Assembly: GCA_004835665.1 (NCBI GenBank)
Contig: RBKR01000025.1
Coordinates: 248,001-312,000 of the forward strand
DNA length: 64,000 nucleotides
Source: Phoma sp. XZ068
Taxonomy: Eukaryota; Ascomycota; Dothideomycetes; Pleosporales; Didymellaceae
Reading direction: 5' to 3'
Shown here: positions 23,696-33,654 of the stretch, one piece after another
How positions within the stretch are numbered: position 1 is the first letter of the stretch
Layout of the letters: every line of letters begins with the position of its first letter
The notes under the pieces: model-generated
What the model was told of the DNA's origin: nothing
Databases searched by the model: none
The model's input: only the letters and a program-made list of their open reading frames with translations
Position numbers and translations under genes: made by a program

Positions 23696-25495
23696 CTAGT
23701 ATGCGTTCGTAGAACTGACACCACGCTGAGCGCCCGGTCTCCCCTGAAAACTCGAACCCCTAATAACACTGCCTCGCCTCGACCCTGGTATGCCAGCTTG
23801 GCTATTTCCTGAGATTGAGTTGACTCGAGAACCGTACAAGCCTGGCAAGTGGCTAGCTCTCCTACCGCCGGTCTCCTCACGAGCGCCAGCGAGCTGCTGA
23901 GCGAATGGCGACCGCTTCCTCAACACAGGACCCTTCCAGTAAATGACGTACACAGATACAACTAGCAGCAGGGAAATACAGAACAAGATCGTTGAAGCAT
24001 ATGCGAGAGGGTTGGAGCCGATGTTTTGAAAGAATGGTGTCGCGGGGAGCGTCAGCACACCAGCGAGGAAATCACGAGACCATCCATTACCGCCAGTTGC
24101 CGAAGCCGAGTAAGGACCATACGCGCAGATCATGTAGTCGATAGTGGCCATATAGATGGCGTAGTTGGCGATACCAATGATAGCGGACCCGATCATGGAC
24201 CCGATCCAGTGGAGTGGCGGTCCAGTGGATGTCCACGCGAAGATAATCAGGCCGATGGGGAGGCAAGGAGCGGTGAATAGCAACCACCAGAGACGTGCTT
24301 CGTACTGTGCAATCTCATCACCCGGACGCTCTTTTCGAAGCCTTTCGTTGCGTTTAATAGCGGGGAAGAAGGAGAACCATGCAAGAAGGTAGCCGATACC
24401 GATAGGAATGAAAGCAAGACCGATGGCGAAGGCTGCAAAATCCCATTGCGCATACACAAGAGCGTACGACTGCAGGAACATGAAGATGATCGCATCAGAG
24501 AAACCAGAGAGCAGGGACAAGACGAGCACAATAGGTTCGGTCAAGAACATGCGGAACGGCCGGACCCAGGTGGTGATGATTTCGTGGAAACTGAAGCGCT
24601 CCCTCCAGGGAGTGAGCTCGTTGGGTCCCCAGACGTTGACGGGCTTGCCATTCTTCTCGCCCTCGGCCCGACGCTTCTTCGCAATGCGGTCCATCAGGAC
24701 TGTTGTACGCGTCTCAGGGACGAGGCACGCGTGGGCGATCTGAACGGCACCACCGAAGATCAGTTGGATCCAGATGTTCCAGCGCCATGCTAGGAACTGC
24801 TCGACAAAGCCTCCGACAATGGGTCCGAGCACGGATCCTCCGACGGACGAGAAGACAATGAAAGCGACAGCGTATTGCTGATTGTCAGCTTCCCACATGT
24901 CAGCGACCATAGCCAAGGTCACAGAACCACCGGCGGTCGAGAGACCACCAAGAGTACGGAACGCGATGATGGTTGCATAGTTGGGTGCAATGCCAACAGG
25001 AATTTGGAAGATATTGACAAAGAATAAAGAGAGCTGGAGGACAGGCCAACGACCCAGTTCTTCCGACCATGGGGCCCAAAGCTCGCATCCGAACGCATAT
25101 GCGACCAAGAAGACGGCGGCACCGACACGCGCAGCCTGAGCGCTGACACCAAATTCTTTAGAAATGCCGCCGACTGCGTTGCTGTATAGCGATGTATTGA
25201 AGTTCATCGAGACCTGGACAAGGAAAACGACAGATAGAATCATCCACTTCTTCCACTCCGGGAACGAGAAGCCTAGTTCATCGTAGCAATCCTCCTCGGT
25301 CATTTCGTAGCGGTCGTACGTGCCAAACTTCTCGTAGTGAGCTCGGTCATCGTCGCTCGTTGCGGCGCCGGCAGGGTTCTCGCGCAATTCGTTGCCGAGT
25401 TCTGATGAGTCTTTCTTTTCTTGAAGGGCTGCCTCATTGTTGTTGACGGTTTCCGGATCGTGGATCTCCGGCCTGACCTCTGCAGCGGAAGCCAT
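23696..25495 (-). CDS. MFS transporter, DHA1 (drug/polyamine:H+ antiporter) type
   Basis: This single exon encodes 599 residues. An acidic cytosolic N-terminus of about 80 residues is followed by 12 predicted membrane helices, beginning KKWMILSVVFLVQVSMNFNT. The loop after helix 2 (LWAPWSEELGRWPVL) is the DHA1 form of the MFS motif A region, and the central loop is charged (about 275-320). The last 70 residues are Ser/Gly/Arg-rich, with repeated GSRRGS-like elements that could be phosphorylated. Members export drugs, toxins or polyamines at the plasma membrane; the substrate is not predictable here. It lies 460 bp upstream of the AtuA-like gene on the same strand, which might reflect shared use, but this is inference. 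Confidence 0.88.
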   Translation of the reverse strand: MASAAEVRPEIHDPETVNNNEAALQEKKDSSELGNELRENPAGAATSDDDRAHYEKFGTYDRYEMTEEDCYDELGFSFPEWKKWMILSVVFLVQVSMNFNTSLYSNAVGGISKEFGVSAQAARVGAAVFLVAYAFGCELWAPWSEELGRWPVLQLSLFFVNIFQIPVGIAPNYATIIAFRTLGGLSTAGGSVTLAMVADMWEADNQQYAVAFIVFSSVGGSVLGPIVGGFVEQFLAWRWNIWIQLIFGGAVQIAHACLVPETRTTVLMDRIAKKRRAEGEKNGKPVNVWGPNELTPWRERFSFHEIITTWVRPFRMFLTEPIVLVLSLLSGFSDAIIFMFLQSYALVYAQWDFAAFAIGLAFIPIGIGYLLAWFSFFPAIKRNERLRKERPGDEIAQYEARLWWLLFTAPCLPIGLIIFAWTSTGPPLHWIGSMIGSAIIGIANYAIYMATIDYMICAYGPYSASATGGNGWSRDFLAGVLTLPATPFFQNIGSNPLAYASTILFCISLLLVVSVYVIYWKGPVLRKRSPFAQQLAGAREETGGRRASHLPGLYGSRVNSISGNSQAGIPGSRRGSVIRGSSFQGRPGAQRGVSSTNAY

Positions 25496-27119
25496 CTTGG
25501 GTTTTCTGTGTCGGTGTGGTAGAAGATGTACTAGAAATGATTACTTGTGAAGGTGCGCAGGCTTCATTAAAGATACACGCGACTCTGATGGTGGATATGT
25601 TCCACGATTCCCCAGGTTGTCTGAACCGATCGTCGACTGCGGGGTGCGTTGAATAGCGTCGAAGGTAAGGAGGTGACGAAAGAATATATGGCAGCGAAGT
25701 GCATTCTTATTAATGATAGCGCATGTGAGCACGGCACGTCGCTAGCCTGTGCGCATCATACATTGTAGGCCGCCAGACGTCATATCACTGCATCTTCCTA
25801 GCCGGCCGTCGCGTTACTTTGGATCGCGGGTGAGACTGGCTTTCAGCAAAGGGTTAGCCTTTCAACGCATGGTGATGCAATGGTAATTGTGGGTCGGACC
25901 CTACCGGCGGTACGTGGAATATGCGCACTGAAAGTCGTTGCGGGTGTGAAGGGTGCTGAGTGAGTGCGTCACCATCTCAATGGAGGGATATGTTACGATT
26001 TCCACAGTGTTCACCCCAAGCGTCAACAACAACCCATGTAACACAACAACAAGCACTCCAAGACTATCCTTCTGTCCTCAAGCATCTTTGCACCTGCCAC
26101 CAAGCACCGCCGATCACTTATGCCAAGGACGCCCGAATTCTTAGTTTCGTTCATCTTCCGGGAGGCTCCCCTGACGTCACCTCTAGTGGTTCAACTTGCG
26201 CCAACCCGCACAATAATCAAAAATTTCCACAATTGCGCACAGGTCCCCCGGCATCTCACCCGCAATCAAGTTTTGCTCCGCTTTTAACTTTTCAACCAAT
26301 CGTACGGCGGCACAGTCTTAAGTCGGATCTGAGCGCGCACGATGTCACGGCACCGTGGCGGTCGGCATCCCGCATTTGGACAGTCCGAATAAGAAGCCGC
26401 AGAGCCGCACAACATGGCTCCACTTTCCGTGTCGTTCGAAGGGGGATCATTCTTATCAGTCTTACGGATTTTCTTGTTGACATATCCTTGGGCTCCTTCT
26501 TTACCCAAACTTCCAGTGGATATAGAAAGCACTTGGCGCCGTCGGCCTTTAAACTAGCTTGCCACCCTACTGTTCTTGACAGCCGGGTTCTTTCCTCAGG
26601 TAATTTGCTGCAACATCCGATCGACTCCCAGCCAAGGATACAGGTCTCATAACTTAATCATATAAAATGACGATAGTAGTGGGATCAAAATATTGAAATC
26701 TATAACAACTATTGATGCATCTCCTAATAGCATTCCTCTACATGTGAGGAAAGACAGTTCCCGCCTTTAAAAGCCACATTTCATTCATCTTCTGGAAGTC
26801 ACTCTATAGCTCAACTATCACATTGATACGTCTCTTGGCCCTACTCATGTCGGACTCTCTTTTGTACTGTTCGCTCCCGCAGTACTCTAGACTCACCTTT
26901 ACCTTCCGTATCAATCTCAGCTACTACATCATCCAAGTCTGTGTGTGTATCTATGCGCTCCTACTTCAAGGTGTGTTGCTGTAAGTGAAGCAAAGTGAGG
27001 TGTTTGGCGAAGGACTTCATCAGCAAAATCCATTGTTTGACATCAACACAGTCGTAGGGAGTGTCACCCATGCTGACCATGGCTGGCTCGAGCCATGGCT
27101 CAGTATGCGAGATTTCAGG
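25496..27119. other. spacer, promoter of the MFS gene
   Basis: This 1.6 kb stretch holds the MFS promoter. The longest frame (25960-26652, plus, GTG start) has a Ser/His/Pro-rich, domain-free composition and is probably chance. No element ends, repeats or RNA genes were recognised. Confidence 0.45.
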
Positions 27120-27985
27120 CTAGAGCAGAGGTGCCTTGTTCAGGATTTCGTGGATATCGATACGACTTTCAGACTCGGTCTGGACGAAAGGGCTCTCTAA
27201 CCATGGCCGTGGACGAAGACACATCAAAGCGGCAACTACAGGCATCACAAGGTCTCCAAAACGGGACCCAATCCTAACAGTAGCAGCTGCTTCGTTAGAT
27301 GTTACAAGATTTAGGGTCGCTGAGCCATGGAACATCTTTCTACGCAGCTCATACCCGAACGCTTCCAACGGAAGCTTTTGTCTACAAGGCACAGCAAAGT
27401 CGTAAAGCTCGGGAAATAGAGCTGAAATACCATCTTCGTAGTCAAATTCAAATTTGACAGCCTTATAACCCGATCCGTGGATATGTCCATAGGTTTGATA
27501 CTCAAGATCATGTCCGACTAGATCTACTACATAAAAGACTAGCACGTCTGGGAGCTGGTGTGTGTGATACGGCAACCCATACCGGGTAGTGTTCTTGCGA
27601 CAGGCACATCGCATAACAGAGCACAGCATGCATACTTGCAGCCCAAGACGTGCACTTTGTGAGTGGATAGGCTCGACCATGGAGGTGATCCTGAGCAATC
27701 TCGAAGAGTGCGGCCTCGGATTTGTTATAGGAACCCAGCTTCTTGCCATTCATCAAGCCGTGAGGAACGATTTCAGTCTCATTATTGATGGCAAAATTTT
27801 GACCGCCTCCACTTTCTGATGTGAAAGCGCGAAAGAGATATCGAGGAACCGGTGTCCTCCGAAGTGCTGTTTCACGCGTTAGTACCGCATCCTTTATACA
27901 AATGCAGCTTATGCTTACTCTCGAAGTGTTCTACGCGCTTTGGACTTATTGGGCTGAACTCATCCTCGCGGAGGATATTGGGCAT
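27120..27985 (-). pseudogene. DUF7587-like fungal protein gene with a frameshift
   Basis: Exon 1 (27919-27985) starts MPNILREDEF and joins, across a 52-nt intron with a TACTAAC branch point, to exon 2 (27866 downward). The spliced product begins a stretch of the form PRYLFRAFTSESGGGQNF, followed by LTKCTSWAASMHAVLCYA. This resembles the fungal domain I know as DUF7587, found in many hypothetical proteins of moulds. At about 27568-27578 the frame breaks: the family pattern continues in the next frame (HTHQLPDVLVFYVVDLVG, then HGSGYKAVKFEF and a C-terminal VVAALMCLRPRPW) to the stop at 27120. The offset equals one inserted or two missing bases. A 28-nt intron would also restore the frame but is too short to be likely. 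It is either a recent pseudogene or a sequencing error. The function of the domain is unknown. Confidence 0.6.
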
Positions 27986-29118
27986 CGTGCTTGCTTCTTC
28001 TAACCATGTTAGATTTGGTGACGATCTTTATGCAAAGCTGGCCGAACGCCTTAGGCACGATGTCTTGCAATTTGTAACAAGTCCTTTTGAGCTTGGAAGA
28101 CAACCTTGCAACAGAACTCGTGTCTCAATCATCCTGCAACGCGGCTAACGCTCCGGCATTGATTGAATGTGCAGCTTGTAGCGTGCGACCGGCGATATAC
28201 TCCTCCATCTGCACCTTCCATTCGCACTGGTCCAAATAATTCTATGTGTTACAAGATGTGCGCTATTCCTCGTGTCATTTGAGTAGAAGTTTCCTCAACA
28301 TCATCGAAGGAACGGCTGAAGCAACGAGAGAGGCCATCGCAACAGTCAGTCTGGACCAAAGCCACAATGCCATCTCTGAAACATCGATTCGCACACCACA
28401 CAATAGGTTTTGCTGTCAAGAGACTATCAGATCAACAGATATCATCGAGCATGCTTGAATATTTGGGAAGATGTTTCTGTAGACTATCTTATACAGATCA
28501 AGCGAGCGTGGACCATTTCTGCCTGAGGGTGTCTCTGCCGGTTGGTGAGTAAGTGCCTCTACGCTCAAGCAAATTCTTATGCCCATCAGGAAAACGGGGT
28601 ATGGTAAGTTGCCCATGTTCTCGATAATTTTGTATTGGTTGTCACTCTAGAAATATCCATTATCGCCTTTGGGGTAACATCGATATCTGGTCTTGGCTGA
28701 CTGGTGCGCCATCGCACCCTACTATCACAACTGGTCCATCCGGCGCTGCCATGCTCTACGTGCGGAGGCTCTGCAGGCTGGAAAACCTGTACATCCCCAA
28801 AACCTGGTTCCTCGAAGCCGTTATGCTACAGCGTTTGATGAAGAGCACCACGTCAAAGCGATAGATTGTGCTCCAGAGAAGTTGTGCAAGTTTGGCCATG
28901 ATATGTTTATCATACTTTGATCAACACGCCTGGGAGGAGGGTGTAACCTTAATTGAACCGCAGAAGGACAAGGCGTGCGCATTTCCATCACATTGTGATG
29001 TTCAAAACTTTGATCTATGTCATCCACTGTCATGGACCTTTTCGAAGCCTGAATATTGAAACTTTCCTCGCCACAAGTGAACCCGAAGGCAACATCAACA
29101 TGATCTCTTGCTGAAGCT
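27986..29118. other. unassigned stretch with possible cryptic exons
   Basis: No family is recognised. On the plus strand three short blocks (28483-28544, 28590-28603, 28651-28698) join in frame across two good introns: GTGAGT..CAG of 45 nt and GTAAGT..TAG of 47 nt. Their product contains ERGPFLPEGVSAGWKTGYE and a hydrophobic end, then a TGA. No start or upstream exon could be found. The minus strand is also partly open here, so this remains a candidate only. Confidence 0.25.
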
Positions 29119-29867
29119 CTAGTATGTGAACACTTGCGCACAATCAAACACGACTCTGAAGAGCTCTAAACAAGCCGCCAATACCAATGCGCATACACTG
29201 GCTACTCCCATCAATGAACAAATGACTTCTTTCTCGATGACGAAGATCGGAAGCCATGAGATGAGGTAAGACAAGATATTCTGGAACAGCAACATGATCG
29301 TAACCATCCCTGCAGCCCAAGTTATAGCTGGAGTCCTAGCAAAAGTTGATAGACACGCTGGGGTCGAGAGTCTGCGAGACGAACACGTACCCCGGATCCG
29401 AGAAGCAGCTCAACGGCGTCATCGAGTAGACGGAAGGGAGAGTAAACCCCGAAAATGAAGAAAATAGCAGCTCGATATCTTGAACGCATAGCTGAACCGG
29501 AAGCCTTCTGAATAGATGTCGTGCAGTATCCGTAAGGGCATTTTGCTACTCCAGATTTCATGGCTGCTGACCAATCGGCCCATCTTAGAAAGCAAGCGTG
29601 ACCAACAATGTGTTGGCAGGGCTCCAGGCGTATGGCTCGACATACAGTGGTGTCTTTGGAGCTTCTAGCAAATGTCTGCATGCAGATAAAGCATTCATCA
29701 TCCAAGGATTTGGGGATAGTTGACATGTAGATGTAGGCTTCTGTGTGAGGTCGAAGAAGGAACCGTTGGATTGGGCCTGTGGTGTCACTTGCATCCCGAA
29801 CCTCGCGCATGGCAAGCGCGAGAAACTCACGGAAATCTTGCAAAAAAATCCATATCGATGGTGCCAA
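29119..29867 (-). CDS. RING-finger protein with C-terminal membrane helices (model incomplete)
   Basis: A RING-like zinc finger is encoded near 29690-29530: CFIC, then CQHIVGHAC-FLRW, then CPYGYC. The fifth ligand position reads Gly, and the last pair is C-x4-C, so zinc binding may be altered. Downstream, a separate frame (29119 to about 29330) encodes two strongly hydrophobic segments (ITWAAGMVTIMLLFQNIL; MGVASVCALVLAACLEL). A GTACGT donor at about 29390 could lead to that exon, but no acceptor I tried gives the right phase. At the 5' end there is no ATG. A possible upstream exon ends at 29923 and would join across an 86-nt intron to 29836. By analogy it could be a membrane ubiquitin ligase; it may also be decayed. 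Confidence 0.5.
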
Positions 29868-30274
29868 TGTCGTGAGCTTTGGAAGTTAGATTGGGTATGA
29901 GCTTGTCTCTGCTCTTAGCTACCGGACGTCCATAGAATTACTTGATCCGACGGGGATATGAGATTCACAAGTAAGTCAAAACGGAGGGGAAAATATATTG
30001 AAGTTACTGGAGGAAAACGCAGTATTTTTGAAACGTAACAATATTCCGTAGTTATGAACCATGGTTGATCTTCCAGAGAACCAGATACTTGCACACCAAT
30101 GAAAAACAACCAAACGTCTCACCACATACGCCACCTTTGTGAGTGGTGGAAAGCCATCTGCCGTATCATTCATCTGCTCTGTACCAACGGATTAGTCTTC
30201 TGCTCTTCAGTTTCAAACGCCTGAAGAACACGAGTATCTTTCCTTTCTAAAGCCAGCTCAACCAGGCGTCAAGC

Positions 30275-30790
30275 ATGCAAGCAACAACGACAGAATTTTA
30301 CATTGATGATCTTCCATCATGACCGCAAGGGCCGACTCTTCTGGCATAGCGTGCACCTCCGTCACCTTCAACAACGCTTCGAGCGAACCTCCCATGGTGT
30401 TCCTTTGAAGCAGAGTTACACCAACCGCCGCTGATATCCCAATTTTTTTTTGTTGCATAAAAGGCCGATGTGCCAGTTAGGTGCGGTGGACTGCGGCCCT
30501 TACTGTCTGGAACTGACACTGCGGAGATTAAACGCAAGTTCGTGGATCCGTCTCGCGGAGGTCACCGCAGGAGAGATGGAGTAACGAGCAAGTCCGTTGC
30601 AGAACTGATACTTGAAAAACTCGAGGATGAGGCGCGAAACAGGGGCTGGCAGGTATTGCTGCTTGAAGCTGGATCCTTCTTCACAGGGGCGAGGAGATTC
30701 TACGAGAGGTGCGGGTTTTCTCAATGTGAGAGAATCGGTGGCCACGTAGAGGCGGAGAACAGCGTCTGCTGCAGGAAATGCATCGGCTGA
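30275..30790 (+). pseudogene. GNAT-family N-acetyltransferase pseudogene
   Basis: From the ATG at 30275 (MQATTTEFYIDDLPS) one frame runs to TGA 30788, with three internal stops: TGA 30320, TAG 30347 and TAA 30458. The part after 30461 is a clear GNAT fold core: PVRCGGLRPL, DTAEIKRKFVDPS (acetyl-CoA-binding region), an amphipathic helix LILEKLEDEARNRGW, and ARRFYERCGFSQC. The distance from the ATG to the core (about 65 residues) is normal for the family, so the stops sit inside a once-complete gene of about 171 codons. Each stop differs from a sense codon (CGA, CAG, CAA) by C to T. Splicing away all three stops was not possible with visible sites. Confidence 0.68.
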
Positions 30791-31028
30791 AGGCAGCCTT
30801 TTTCCAAACTCGACGTCTCAATCGATTTGGCACGGGGACTCAGCTGGTGTGTGTTATTTTGGGTCTGCTTAGTCAGGAAATCACGTCGAATCGCGTCATT
30901 CCATGTTTTCGCGCCCCACCAAAACCAGGCCGATGCGACTGCCCGAACGCTCGCCGATGACCCTGCGAATGTGTTGCCTGCGAACGAGGACTTTTTACAC
31001 AGCGACGAGCCGAACGCTATCATAGCCA

Positions 31029-33654
31029 ATGGCAGATATTCCTGCATTACCAGATACGGGTGCTAAGAAGCAACGTAGACGTCCGGTGAATGGTGATACA
31101 AGCCGCTCTTCTTTTGTAATGAACATCGGCTAACCGGTTCGTCAGCGTGTGCAACATGTCGAGCGAGGAAGGTCTGTCACACATTCTTTTTATTCGACTC
31201 TTCACAAAGAAACCACACACTGCGATGTAGTATAGAGACTATGCAAAGGCTCCTCACTTGCTCCTACTTGCAAGGCAGCAGATAGCTCAAGTATTAACAA
31301 GATCATAGGTCAAGTGTGACGAACGACCAGACGGGTGCCTAAACTGCGAAAGACTGCAATTAAACTGCGTGCAGAACGGCGCCCTTGCAACTGGAGTTAA
31401 GAGATCGAGTGCAGCGCTAGAACCACTTGGTATCAAGCGAAAGCGCACCTTCCGCTCATGTGCTGCTTGCCGAGATTCGAAGGTCAAATGCTCAGGCGAG
31501 CGCCCGACTTGTACGCGGTGCGCGCAACGTATGACTACTTGCGTTTACGACGCAGAGACCAATGAACCTGCCTGGGTGCAAAGCATTGCTTCAACTACTT
31601 CGAGTGCTGTACCAAGTCCAGATACAAGTCTGGCAACACAGAACCCCCAGATTCCTAGAAACGCCTTCTCCTCGGTGCCAACTGATTTGGCAGCTGTAAA
31701 CTGCCCACCGGGGCTGACTTGGTATGTGGTTTCTTCGTTTGGTGTACCTAGCTAAAGATTTACTTGTAGGCTGTTTGCACAAGAGTTACCGCCGAGAGCG
31801 CGGCTGCATACCCTTCTCGAGGCATACTTCAACAACGTCCAGCCAATTCGAGTGTTTGCTTTTGAGCACAAGCCAACTTTCATGCGCATGTTGGACGAAG
31901 GCCAACTTACTGATACATCAGGTCAAGCACTATTACACATCATGTGTGCGCTTGGTGCGAGGTTCTACGCTTTGGAATATAGCGAGTCTTTTGCACACCT
32001 ACCAAAAGAGCTGATACAGAATGCTGGTACACAGTGGGCCAAAATAGCAGAAGAGATGTTTTTCGCCGATTACAGTACTATTTCGACAACGAAGTTGAAG
32101 GTTTTGATCCTACTTCACGACCAAGAAGCTCGGACTGGAAATTACGCTGGCTCATTCTTGCTGACTGGCCTGGTGATTCGCATGGCACATGCGTTGCAGC
32201 TGAATAATGAAGCATCTACAGACATTCTTTGTAAGAAGGAAGGTCCGAATGAAGCCTCAGTAAAGGAGTGCCAAAGAAGGCTAATGTGGGCCTGCTACAT
32301 GCTCGATGTATGGGCAGGTAGTGGTGTCGATCATTTGACCATTTTGAACGAGAAGGACATCAAGATACAGCTTCCCTGCAACGAGCGGCAATTTCTGCTC
32401 CAGATACCCGTCGTGACTGAAAGACTCGAAGAGGGCCAGACTCTGGACTTCATACCCAAATCTGATCTACCCGAAAAGCCACGGGATAATCTCGGTATGG
32501 CAGCATATTACGTCCGCATCGTTAGCATATGGCGGCGTGTCTTAAGGTGGGAACTCCCCGTTCGAAATTTCTCGTTATGTTCTACCATCTCATACTAATT
32601 GAACAGATTTTCGAAACATATGAACGAAGAGCAACCGCCATGGGAGCCAGGATCGGAGTTTTCGCAACTGATCGAGGAAGTCCAGTCTTGGAAAGCAAGT
32701 TTGCCATCCTGGCTGGATTTCTCTGCGGATAACATTTATATTCGACGAGAGTCGCATCAACTGGGAGCATTGTTCCTCAATCACTGCATGTATCATCATG
32801 TCCTGTGCGATATACACCGGATTGCATTACCTGAGCTTTACCGGAACCAACAGCCATACGAGTTCCCACCCGAACAGCATGCCTTCATGTCACGATTACA
32901 GATGATTTGTTTCGAGCATGCTCAGCTCATGTCAGTCCTAGTCGCAACAGTGCTACAGCATGGCATAAAACACTTCGCCGATCCTATCCTTCCATCTTTC
33001 GTGTACAACAGCAACCGTATTATGCTTTACCATATCGCTCGCATACTGGACCATTCGAAGCCCGACTCAAGAACGGTCATCTCCCGGACAGTGGAGTTGG
33101 TTCAACAAAACAATAAAGCACTGCGAGAGATGTCGCTAATGTACCCATTGGCAGAGCCTTTGTATATCACCACGGAGCGCTGGCTGGAGACTGTTCGCTC
33201 TGGACTTGCAAGAGGTCAAGCGAGCACCTATATCGCGCCGCAAGACCCTTCAGAAGTGCGTACCGAGGTACAACAGGCTATTGAGGCATCTAGCCCCAAC
33301 CTAAACGACATACAATCGGCGCAGCGAAATGCCCAGGTGGCCCTCATACCACCTGTATCAAATGGTAACGGGCCTTCGCCATCAACAACGAGCGACTACA
33401 CCTACCCAACACCATCAAGCGATCAAATGACTTCGAGCCTGGCAACACTCGCTGACGTAGCAACACAACCTGGACAGCTGGGACCTGTGTTACCCAACGA
33501 GATGTCAACGACTGATTTTGAACAACCTGTCTTCAACCTAGATGATTTACAGAATTTCTTCGAGTGGGAAACAAACAACGGGGAGTATGCTCAGCTCACA
33601 GGATTCGAGGGGTTTGGTCCACTGGGCTGGGCAAATAACTTCTCAAGCATGTGA
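31029..33654 (+). CDS. transcription factor with two tandem Zn2Cys6 clusters and fungal MHR domain
   Basis: Five exons (31029-31080, 31146-31171, 31309-31721, 31770-32546, 32607-33654) give 771 residues. Splicing exons 2 and 3 creates a first cluster: C19, C22, C29, C36, C39, C46. A second follows at C77, C80, C87, C94, C97, C104. Both have spacing C-x2-C-x6-C-x6-C-x2-C-x6-C, with a Lys-rich linker (KRKR) between. A fungal-specific middle homology domain covers about 160-520 (RRLMWACYMLDVWAGSGVD), and the tail is Ser/Thr/Pro/Gln-rich and acidic. The exon 1 donor (GTCCGG) is the weakest junction; the rest fit well. A model starting only at the second finger would miss cluster one. The targets are unknown. 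Two fingers in one chain might bind longer or differently spaced CGG half-sites (inference). Confidence 0.85.

Noticed and set aside
23735..23765. tRNA-like T-loop string (GGTTCGAG type on the minus strand)
   Set aside because: It lies inside the MFS coding frame, and no acceptor stem or anticodon arm can be folded around it.
18213..25495. Idea that lyase, DUR3, AtuA and MFS form one secondary-metabolite cluster
   Set aside because: There is no backbone synthase, P450 or pathway regulator among them. The genes belong to ordinary nutrient families, and mere proximity is weak evidence.
25960..26652. 230-codon plus-strand frame
   Set aside because: It has a GTG start, Ser/His/Pro-rich random composition and no domain or splice context.
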